A stretch of DNA of 64,000 nucleotides from Streptomyces sp. NBC_01214 (GTDB taxonomy: Bacteria; Actinomycetota; Actinomycetes; Streptomycetales; Streptomycetaceae): contig NZ_JAPEOS010000002.1 of assembly GCF_026340975.1 (NCBI RefSeq), positions 1,072,501-1,136,500 on the forward strand, given 5' to 3'. The notes below the pieces were generated by a model. It searched no databases and had not been told where the DNA came from. It saw nothing but the letters and a program-made list of their open reading frames with translations. Shown in pieces: positions 52,092 through 58,692 of the stretch. Position 1 is the stretch's first letter; the number at the start of each line of letters is the position of its first letter. The position numbers were made by a program, and so were the translations under genes.

Positions 52092-52421
52092 ATGAAACGA
52101 AGCGTGCTGACCCGCTACCGCGCCATGGCCTACGTGACCGCGGTCATGCTCCTGATCCTCTGTGCCTGCATGGTGGCGAAGTACGGCTTCGACACCGGCG
52201 CCGACCTGACCTTCGTGGTCTCGCAGGCCCACGGTGTGCTCTTCATGATCTATCTGGTCTTCGCCTTCGACCTGAGCTCCAAGGCCAGGTGGCCCTTCGG
52301 CAAGATGCTCTGGGTCATGCTCAGCGGAACGATTCCGTTGGCCGCCTTCTTCGTCGAGCGCACGGTCCGCGCCGAGGTCGAGCCGCTGGTCAACGACTCG
52401 GTCGCGACCGCCAAGGCCTGA
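52092..52421 (+). CDS. DUF3817 membrane protein (copy 2)
   Basis: A 109-residue three-helix membrane protein, MKRSVLTRYRAMAYVTAVMLLILCACMVAKYGFD, with QAHGVLFMIYLVFAFDLSSKARWPFGKMLWVMLSG. It shares the HG-x5-Y and WPF motifs with the gene at 41078-41422. It is probably transcribed as a leaderless mRNA and is followed by a terminator and then icmA. The function is unknown. Confidence 0.82.
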   Translation: MKRSVLTRYRAMAYVTAVMLLILCACMVAKYGFDTGADLTFVVSQAHGVLFMIYLVFAFDLSSKARWPFGKMLWVMLSGTIPLAAFFVERTVRAEVEPLVNDSVATAKA

Positions 52422-52451
52422 TCGCCGCTCCGTACGAGGCGAGCGTCACCC

Positions 52452-52478
52452 ACCCCCGGGGCGAGTCCCCGGGGGTTT
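52452..52478 (+). terminator. Terminator between DUF3817 copy 2 and icmA
   Basis: ACCCCCGGGG (52452-52461), loop CGAGT, CCCCGGGGGT (52467-52476), followed by TT. It isolates icmA transcriptionally. Confidence 0.8.
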
Positions 52479-52488
52479 GCCATCGACA

Positions 52489-52510
52489 TTTACTAGGACG
52501 TCCTAGTAAA
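52489..52510 (+). promoter_or_regulatory. 22-bp perfect palindrome upstream of icmA
   Basis: TTTACTAGGAC (52489-52499) followed immediately by its exact complement GTCCTAGTAAA (52500-52510), ending 9 nt before the icmA ATG. Since a terminator lies just upstream, the promoter must overlap it; a dimeric TetR- or MarR-type repressor is the natural reading. Confidence 0.88.
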
Positions 52511-52519
52511 TTCGTGGGT

Positions 52520-54220
52520 ATGGACGCTGACGCCATCGAGGAAGGCCGCCGTCGCTGGCAGGCCCGCTATGACAAGGCCCGCAAGCGCGAGGCAGACTTC
52601 ACCACGCTCTCCGGCGACGAGGTCGAGCCGGTCTACGGACCCCGGCCCGGCGACGCGTACGAGGGCTTCGAGCGCATCGGGTGGCCGGGCGAGTACCCGT
52701 ACACCCGCGGGCTCCACGCCACCGGCTACCGCGGGCGGACCTGGACCATCCGGCAGTTCGCCGGGTTCGGGAACGCCGAGCAGACCAACGAGCGCTACAA
52801 GATGATCCTCGCCGCCGGCGGCGGCGGGCTCTCGGTCGCGTTCGACATGCCGACCCTCATGGGGCGCGACTCCGACGACCCCCGCTCCCTGGGCGAGGTG
52901 GGGCACTGCGGGGTCGCCATCGACTCCGCCGCCGACATGGAGGTCCTGTTCAAGGACATCCCGCTCGGCGACGTCACGACCTCGATGACGATCTCCGGCC
53001 CGGCCGTCCCCGCCTTCTGCATGTACCTGGTCGCCGCCGAGCGGCAGGGCGTGGACCCCGCCGTCCTCAACGGCACGCTCCAGACCGACATCTTCAAGGA
53101 GTACATCGCCCAGAAGGAGTGGCTCTTCGAACCGGAGCCGCACCTGCGCCTCATCGGCGACCTCATGGAGTACTGCACGAAGGGCATCCCGGCCTACAAG
53201 CCGCTGTCCGTCTCCGGCTACCACATCCGTGAGGCCGGGGCCACGGCCGCGCAGGAGCTCGCGTACACCCTCGCCGACGGCTTCGGCTACGTCGAGCTGG
53301 GCCTCTCGCGCGGGATGGACGTCGACGCCTTCGCGCCCGGCCTCTCCTTCTTCTTCGACGCGCACCTCGACTTCTTCGAGGAGATCGCCAAGTTCCGCGC
53401 CGCACGCCGGATCTGGGCCCGCTGGATGAAGGAGGTCTACGGGGCGAAGAGCGAGAAGTCCATGTGGCTGCGCTTCCACACCCAGACCGCCGGTGTCTCG
53501 CTGACCGCGCAGCAGCCGTACAACAACGTCGTGCGCACCGCCGTGGAGGCCCTCGCGGCCGTGCTCGGCGGCACGAACTCGCTGCACACCAACGCCCTCG
53601 ACGAGACCCTCGCCCTGCCGAGCGAGCAGGCGGCCGAGATCGCCCTGCGCACGCAGCAGGTGCTGATGGAGGAGACCGGCGTCGCCAACGTGGCGGACCC
53701 GCTGGGCGGCTCCTGGTTCGTGGAGCAGCTCACCGACCGCATCGAGGCCGAGGCCGAGAAGATCTTCGAGCAGATCAAGGAGCGCGGCCTGCGCGCCCAC
53801 CCCGACGGGCAGCACCCGATCGGGCCGATCACCTCGGGCATCCTGCGCGGCATCGAGGACGGCTGGTTCACCGGGGAGATCGCCGAGTCGGCGTTCCAGT
53901 ACCAGCGGTCGCTGGAGAAGGGCGACAAGCGCGTCGTCGGCGTCAACGTGCACCACGGGTCGGTCACCGGGGACCTGGAGATCCTCCGGGTCAGCCACGA
54001 GGTGGAGACCGTCCAGGTGCGGGAGCTGGCGGCCCGCAAGGCCCGCCGCGACGACGCCAAGGTCGACGCGGCGCTCAAGGCGATGCTGGACGCCGCCCGG
54101 GACGGGTCGAACATGATCCCGGCCATGCTGGACGCGGTGCGGGCCGAGGCCACGATGGGCGAGATCTGCAACGTCCTGCGCGACGAGTGGGGCACCTACA
54201 CCGAGCCCCCGGGCTTCTAG
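52520..54220 (+). CDS. icmA: Isobutyryl-CoA mutase large subunit
   Basis: A 566-residue coenzyme-B12 mutase subunit, interconverting isobutyryl-CoA and n-butyryl-CoA with a separate small B12-binding subunit (IcmB, not in this window). It lacks the C-terminal B12 domain of MutB. The substrate-pocket residues Phe80 and Gln198 are those of isobutyryl-CoA mutase, where methylmalonyl-CoA mutase has Tyr and Arg. ATG at 52520 (MDADAIEEGRRRWQARYD) matches the known IcmA start; there is no clear Shine-Dalgarno. The product supplies butyrate units or catabolises valine-derived isobutyrate. Confidence 0.93.
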   Translation: MDADAIEEGRRRWQARYDKARKREADFTTLSGDEVEPVYGPRPGDAYEGFERIGWPGEYPYTRGLHATGYRGRTWTIRQFAGFGNAEQTNERYKMILAAGGGGLSVAFDMPTLMGRDSDDPRSLGEVGHCGVAIDSAADMEVLFKDIPLGDVTTSMTISGPAVPAFCMYLVAAERQGVDPAVLNGTLQTDIFKEYIAQKEWLFEPEPHLRLIGDLMEYCTKGIPAYKPLSVSGYHIREAGATAAQELAYTLADGFGYVELGLSRGMDVDAFAPGLSFFFDAHLDFFEEIAKFRAARRIWARWMKEVYGAKSEKSMWLRFHTQTAGVSLTAQQPYNNVVRTAVEALAAVLGGTNSLHTNALDETLALPSEQAAEIALRTQQVLMEETGVANVADPLGGSWFVEQLTDRIEAEAEKIFEQIKERGLRAHPDGQHPIGPITSGILRGIEDGWFTGEIAESAFQYQRSLEKGDKRVVGVNVHHGSVTGDLEILRVSHEVETVQVRELAARKARRDDAKVDAALKAMLDAARDGSNMIPAMLDAVRAEATMGEICNVLRDEWGTYTEPPGF

Positions 54221-54284
54221 GCCCTGGGCCCCAGTCCCGCAGACCCGTAGGCCAGCAGGCCCGCAGCGGCCGGTCGTGCCCCCG

Positions 54285-54290
54285 TACGGT
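54285..54290 (+). promoter_or_regulatory. Putative -10 of a leaderless transcript
   Basis: TACGGT ends 6 nt before the ATG at 54297; the G-run between them could alternatively be a ribosome-binding site. Confidence 0.35.
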
Positions 54291-54296
54291 GGGGGC

Positions 54297-54767
54297 ATGA
54301 CCGGCCTTCCTGTGCCCGTACGGGGCGTGAGCGCGCGCGTGGTGATGAACAAGGGCGGCTGCGGCGGCCACTACGCCCACGTCGTCGCCGACTTCGAGCC
54401 GCCGGGGCCGGCCGGGACGGAGATCCTGAACCTGGCGCGGGAGGACCGGCTGCCCGCCGAGTTCCTGGCGGCGGTGCGGGACGGCATCGAGCTGGGGCTG
54501 GACGAGGTCGAGGCCGCGGTCCTGATCACCGACGGCGGCGTCTACTGGCCGGACGCCCGCGACATCGGGTACCGCACGGCCGGGGCCCAAGCAGCCCGGG
54601 GCGCGCTCGTCGCGGCCGGTCTGCGGCCCGAGGAGGAGGCCGACGCGCTGCGCTGGGCGAGCTGGCCGGGCCGTCGGCGGCCCTGGCCGGGGGAGAACCC
54701 GCGGGCCGCGGCGCTGGCGGAGCAGGTCCTGGAATCCCGGCGCCGCTCGGGGGCGCGGACCTTCTGA
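54297..54767 (+). CDS. Stand-alone EF-G domain-IV-like protein
   Basis: A 156-residue protein whose body resembles domain IV of elongation factor G: GGCGGHYAHVVADFEP corresponds to the G-x-G-x-Y/F-x-HVV motif, EFLAAVRDGIELGL to the helix after it, and DGGVYWPDARDIGYRTAGAQAARGAL to the closing strand-helix. There is no GTPase domain. Domain IV enters the ribosomal A site, so a role on the ribosome or as a mimic is conceivable, but unproven. The C-terminal 40 residues are Arg/Ala-rich. ATG at 54297. Confidence 0.72.
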   Translation: MTGLPVPVRGVSARVVMNKGGCGGHYAHVVADFEPPGPAGTEILNLAREDRLPAEFLAAVRDGIELGLDEVEAAVLITDGGVYWPDARDIGYRTAGAQAARGALVAAGLRPEEEADALRWASWPGRRRPWPGENPRAAALAEQVLESRRRSGARTF

Positions 54768-54816
54768 CGGCGCGGCGGCGGCGGGCGGCCGGGCGGGCTC
54801 GGGCGGCGGCCCGGGC

Positions 54817-55449
54817 TCAGGCGACGGCCGGGCCGCGCAGGCCGTGCATCAGGAGGGCCGTGAAGGTGGCCACCCAGAGCTCGTCCACCGGTTCGGAGCT
54901 CACCAGGGCGCGGTGCACCACCGTGCCCGCGATCACGTCGAAGATCAGGTCCGTGGTGCGGCCCGTGAGGGTCTCGTCCTCCTCGTACGGGAGTTCGCCG
55001 CGGGCCTGGGCCCGTTCGCGACCCAGTACGACGAGACGTTTCTGCCGGTCGACGATCGCCGACCGGATCCGGTCGCGCAGGGCCTTGTCCCGGGTGGACT
55101 CGGCGACGACCGCCATCAGGGCGGTACGGGCCTCCGGGCGCCGCAGCAGCTCCGCGAACTGCAGCACCACGTTTTCGATGTCCGCTTCGAGGGAGCCCCG
55201 GTCCGGGAGTTCGAGCGCGTCGAAGAGCTCCGCGACCGCGTCCACGACCAACTCGTTCTTGCCCGCCCAGCGCCGGTAGAGGGTGGTCTTGGCGACCCCC
55301 GCGCGGGCGGACACGTCCCCCATCGTCAGCTTCGACCAGCCCAGCTCGACGAGCGCGTCCCGGGTCGCGGCGAGGATCGCGGCGTCCGCTGCGGCACTGC
55401 GGGGACGACCGGTGCGGCCGGGGCTGGGGTTGCGCATGGCCGAGACCAT
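54817..55449 (-). CDS. TetR-family regulator
   Basis: A 210-residue TetR protein with HTH ELGWSKLTMGDVSARAGVAKTTLYRRWAGKNELVVDAVAELF. The C-terminal domain contains RTTDLIFDVIAGTVVHRALVSSEPVD, of the TetR_C class. ATG at 55449 (a second ATG is at 55437). An inverted repeat in the divergent region, 76 bp upstream, is the probable autoregulatory operator. Confidence 0.88.
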   Translation of the reverse strand: MVSAMRNPSPGRTGRPRSAAADAAILAATRDALVELGWSKLTMGDVSARAGVAKTTLYRRWAGKNELVVDAVAELFDALELPDRGSLEADIENVVLQFAELLRRPEARTALMAVVAESTRDKALRDRIRSAIVDRQKRLVVLGRERAQARGELPYEEDETLTGRTTDLIFDVIAGTVVHRALVSSEPVDELWVATFTALLMHGLRGPAVA

Positions 55450-55524
55450 ACCCGCCGGTAGGCAAAAGGGCCGCTGTGGTTCAGATCACGGGGCCGGAAG
55501 GGGCGCGGGGAGCCGTCGGGGGAG

Positions 55525-55547
55525 TTACGCTACGGCTCGTAGCGTAA
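55525..55547. promoter_or_regulatory. TetR-type operator
   Basis: TTACGCTACG (55525-55534), GCT, CGTAGCGTAA (55538-55547): perfect 10-bp arms. It lies between the divergent TetR gene and the thioredoxin-TPR gene, so it could control either or both. Confidence 0.85.
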
Positions 55548-55686
55548 GAGCGACAACCACGCGAAGAGCTACTGGCGCCAGGTGGGGACCCGGCGCCGTT
55601 CAACATCACGATCGCGACGGTACGGCGGCACGGCCAATTCACGCGATCTTTTTCGTCGGCGCGCGCACACGGGGGAGGATGTACGC

Positions 55687-56691
55687 ATGCAGCCCAGAAA
55701 CATGTCCATGAGCGGCGTCGTCGACCTCGCCGCGGTGAAGGCGGCCGGTGAGGCCAAGGCCAAGGCCGAGCAGGCCCGCGCCGAAGCGGCGAGCCGGGCC
55801 GCCGAGTCCGGCGGGGCGGGTCCGTCCGCCGGTGCCGTGCCGCCGTCGGCGCTCGTCATCGACGTAGACGAGGCCGGTTTTGAACGCGATGTGCTCCAGC
55901 TCTCCGCAGAAGTTCCGGTCGTCCTGGACTTCTGGGCCGAGTGGTGCCAGCCGTGCAAGCAGCTCAGTCCGCTGCTGGAGCGCCTGATCACCGAGGCCAA
56001 CGGTCGCCTCGTGCTCGCCAAGATCGACGTCGACGCCAACCAAATGCTCATGCAGCAGTTCCAGATCCAGGGCATCCCGGCCGTCTTCGCCGTGGTCGCC
56101 GGTCAGGTCCTGCCGCTGTTCCAGGGCGTGGTTCCGGAGCAGCAGATCCGCGAGACCTTCGCCCAGCTGGTCCAGGTCGCCGAGGACCGCTTCGGGATCA
56201 TCGGCATCGAGGTGGACCCGGATGCGGAGGGGGCCGCCGCGGCCGCCCCGGACGCGGGCGAGATCCCGGCCGGCCCGCACGACGCCCTGCTGGAGGCGGC
56301 CGTCGTCGCGCTCGACGCCGGTGACCTCGGCGGCGCGGTCCAGGCGTACAAGAACGTGCTCGCGGACGACCCGGGCAACACCGAGGCCAAGCTGGGCCTG
56401 GCCCAGGCCGAGCTCCTCGCCCGGGTCCAGCACATGAACCCGCAGGCGGTGCGGACCGCGGCGGCCGAGAACCCGCGCGACCCGGCGGCGCAGATCGCCG
56501 CTGCCGACCTCGACCTGGTCGGCGGCCACGTGGAGGACGCCTTCGGGCGCCTGGTGGACACCGTCCGCGTCACGTTCGGTGAGGACCGGGACACCGTACG
56601 ACTGCGGCTGCTGGAGCTGTTCGAGGTCATCGGCGCGGACGACCCGCGGGTCTCCGCGGCGCGTACGGCGCTCGCGCGGGTGCTCTTCTAG
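55687..56691 (+). CDS. Thioredoxin-domain protein with TPR-like C-terminus (YbbN/CnoX-like)
   Basis: A 334-residue cytosolic protein. Residues 1-55 are Ala-rich and helical; 56-165 are a thioredoxin domain with the active site WCQPC (Cys87, Cys90); 195-334 are tetratricopeptide-like helices (VVALDAGDLGGAVQAYKNVLADDPGNTEAKLGLAQAEL). This order is that of YbbN/CnoX co-chaperones, which guard proteins from oxidation. ATG at 55687 follows GGGGGAGG. A TetR operator lies upstream and a strong hairpin 108 nt downstream. Confidence 0.85.
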   Translation: MQPRNMSMSGVVDLAAVKAAGEAKAKAEQARAEAASRAAESGGAGPSAGAVPPSALVIDVDEAGFERDVLQLSAEVPVVLDFWAEWCQPCKQLSPLLERLITEANGRLVLAKIDVDANQMLMQQFQIQGIPAVFAVVAGQVLPLFQGVVPEQQIRETFAQLVQVAEDRFGIIGIEVDPDAEGAAAAAPDAGEIPAGPHDALLEAAVVALDAGDLGGAVQAYKNVLADDPGNTEAKLGLAQAELLARVQHMNPQAVRTAAAENPRDPAAQIAAADLDLVGGHVEDAFGRLVDTVRVTFGEDRDTVRLRLLELFEVIGADDPRVSAARTALARVLF

Positions 56692-57331
56692 GCCGCGTCC
56701 GGACCGGCTCAGCGGCCGTTCCGGGGTCGCTCCGGGGCCGCCCGCCGCGCGCCGCCCGTACCTCGCCGGGCCACCGGCGATTTGTTGACACGTAGATAAA
56801 CAGCGGCCGCGCTTTGCCAAAACTTGGCAATCGCGGCCGCTGTTACTCGCAGTAAGCCGAACCCCGTGAACTGTCCGGTGTGTTCGTCATTCGCCCGTTC
56901 TGTCGTGGCCCTGGGTGACACCCTGTGTTGCTGCCCGACGGCGGCGGGTCGCACCTAGGTTATCTGGCCGTTACCCGCCAGTAACGAACCCCCTTGTGCC
57001 CCGGCCTGGAATGGACCACGATCGGCGACGCTCGGTCCTTCCCGCAGAGCCGCTCACTCGGAGCCGCGGTGGAGGGTCCCCACCGAGTCGGCCTGTGGCA
57101 GTGGCACCGGCCGTGGGACAGGGGGGTCTCTGCCACACCGGCGGGGCCTGTCCTCCAGGTTGCGCGAACGCGTGGCCCAGTGGTTGTCGCTCGGGGGTGA
57201 TCGCCGGTGTATCGGACGTGGCACAGCCGCGGCCCGGCCGCCTGCGCTCCTTCCCGAGGACGTAGCACTTCTCCCATCCCAGGACGGGCACGGCCCGGAC
57301 CGGAGATGTACGTCCGAGAAGGAGGAACGAA
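56692..57331. other. 640-bp region without a gene
   Basis: This gap before the DUF6230 gene has no convincing gene. It contains a large hairpin at 56799-56844, a TTGACA-like hexamer at 56785-56790, a 6-bp inverted repeat CGTTAC-CCGCCA-GTAACG at 56969-56986, and a long leader. The ribosome-binding site AGGAGG of the next gene is at 57319-57326. A long untranslated region with regulatory content is plausible. Confidence 0.55.
56799..56844. promoter_or_regulatory. Large hairpin with nested palindromes
   Basis: Outer arms AACAGCGGCCGCG (56799-56811) and CGCGGCCGCTGTT (56832-56844); inner arms TTGCCAA (56814-56820) and TTGGCAA (56824-56830) with loop AAC. It follows the thioredoxin gene by 107 nt and may be its terminator; the inner part also looks like a dimeric protein site. 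No U-run follows. Confidence 0.7.
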
Positions 57332-57976
57332 ATGAGTTCTCAGGTTCGTGGCGGGACCAGATGGAAGCGCTTCGCGCTCGTCATGGTGCCGAGCATCGCG
57401 GCCACGGCCGCGGTCGGTGTGGGTCTGGCGCAGGGCGCCCTCGCGGCGTCGTTCAGCGTCTCCGGCCAGGACTTCAAGGTCTCGGCCGACAAGCTCGACG
57501 GTGAAAACCTGATCCAGTACGGCGGCATCGCCAAGGGTCACGACCTGAAGACGGGCAAGGAGGTCGACCACCCGGTCACCATCTCCGGCTTCAGCAACGC
57601 CAAGATCACCAACATGTGCCAGTCCCTGGTCACCCCGACTCCGCTGGGCCCGATCACGCTCCAGCTGAAGACCGGTCACAAGGGCACGCCGGCCGAGGCG
57701 TCCAACATCTACCTGGATGTGGCCGAGCTCGACACCGACGCCGAGTTCACCAACCTGGACATCGGTGTCGCGGTCGGCGACTCGAGCCACAAGACCAAGC
57801 CGCAGGCCGGTACGGTCTCCAGCCCGTACGCGTTCTCGCAGCGCGCCGACCGGGCCGTCCTGACGAACGTGAAGCAGAAGGCGTGGGCGACCACGGCGGG
57901 CACCTTCAAGCTGCCCAACCTGAAGCTGCGCCTGATGGGCGGCGACCAGCCGTGCTACCAGGACGTCAAGGACTGA
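57332..57976 (+). CDS. Secreted DUF6230 family protein
   Basis: A 214-residue exported protein with an N-terminal signal/anchor (SSQVRGGTRWKRFALVMVPSIAATAAVGVGLAQGALAA, about residues 12-39) and a beta-rich body (SFSVSGQDFKVSADKLDGENLIQYGG). Two Cys residues (NMCQSL, QPCYQD) could pair. Old databases label such proteins cholesterol esterase, which I see no motif for. ATG at 57332 follows AGGAGG. First of three genes likely forming a surface module. Confidence 0.78.
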   Translation: MSSQVRGGTRWKRFALVMVPSIAATAAVGVGLAQGALAASFSVSGQDFKVSADKLDGENLIQYGGIAKGHDLKTGKEVDHPVTISGFSNAKITNMCQSLVTPTPLGPITLQLKTGHKGTPAEASNIYLDVAELDTDAEFTNLDIGVAVGDSSHKTKPQAGTVSSPYAFSQRADRAVLTNVKQKAWATTAGTFKLPNLKLRLMGGDQPCYQDVKD

Positions 57977-57986
57977 TACGTCCCGG

Positions 57987-58006
57987 TGACTGACTGACTG
58001 ACTGAC
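57987..58006. repeat. (TGAC)5 tetranucleotide repeat
   Basis: Five exact TGAC units, beginning 10 nt after the DUF6230 stop codon. TGA occurs in all three forward frames within it, so no ribosome could read through. Confidence 0.9.
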
Positions 58007-58095
58007 CGGACGGGCGGGTGGTGACAGCCGTTGCCCCCGCCCGTTCGGGCTCCACAGAGTTCTCAAGTACCACCGTTTCCAGGGAGCTGTTGTCC

Positions 58096-58692
58096 ATGAA
58101 CCCCCAGGCCCCGGTTTACGTTCGCGCAGAAGACGACGCCTGGCTCACCGTGGTGTACTACCACTTCCATGCCTGGCGCGGCCGCCGTCCCTTCTGGGCC
58201 GGGCTGTTCACGCTCCTCGGCGGCTTCCCGATCGCCTACTTCCCTTACGCGGACCTCCGGCTGGGCAACGTCAGTCTCGCGATGGCCACCACGGGCGGCG
58301 CGGGCGCGCTGATTATCGGTGTACTGCTCATCACGCTCGGTCTGGCCCTCTGGTTCCAGGAAGCCATCCGCGTCTTCGCCGGCGTGGCCGCGATCCTGCT
58401 CGCCCTGGTCTCGATCCCGGTGTCCAACCTCGGTGGCTTCTTCGTCGGCTTCGCCTTCTCCATGGTCGGCGGCGCCCTCGCCCTGGCCTGGGCGCCGGGG
58501 AAGCCGGTGGAGGAGGGCGAGCAGCCGGCGGGCGAGCAGCAGCCGGGCGTCGTAGGCCTGAGCAAGGCGGACGCGATGGCGGACATGGGCGCCCAGGGAT
58601 CCCAGGGTGTTCCCGGTCCCCGTACGACGGAAACGGCACACGCGAGCGAGACGACTGCCCACGCCGATGGCGGGAGGAACAGTGCGGGGTGA
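58096..58692 (+). CDS. DUF6114 membrane protein
   Basis: A 198-residue protein with four predicted helices (about residues 33-53, 62-84, 90-112 and 115-137): FWAGLFTLLGGFPIAYFPY, NVSLAMATTGGAGALIIGVLL, FAGVAAILLALVSIPV, LGGFFVGFAFSMVGGALALAW. The tail is Glu/Gln/Ser/Thr-rich and soluble. ATG at 58096 follows GGGAGC. It sits between the DUF6230 gene and the low-complexity secreted protein, and its end overlaps the next start, so it is probably part of one operon. The function is unknown. Confidence 0.8.
   Translation: MNPQAPVYVRAEDDAWLTVVYYHFHAWRGRRPFWAGLFTLLGGFPIAYFPYADLRLGNVSLAMATTGGAGALIIGVLLITLGLALWFQEAIRVFAGVAAILLALVSIPVSNLGGFFVGFAFSMVGGALALAWAPGKPVEEGEQPAGEQQPGVVGLSKADAMADMGAQGSQGVPGPRTTETAHASETTAHADGGRNSAG

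Noticed and set aside
52452..52510. Terminator plus palindrome before icmA considered as a riboswitch (B12)
   Set aside because: No B12-box-like sequence or extended leader is present; only 9 nt separate the palindrome from the start codon, so a protein operator is the simpler explanation.
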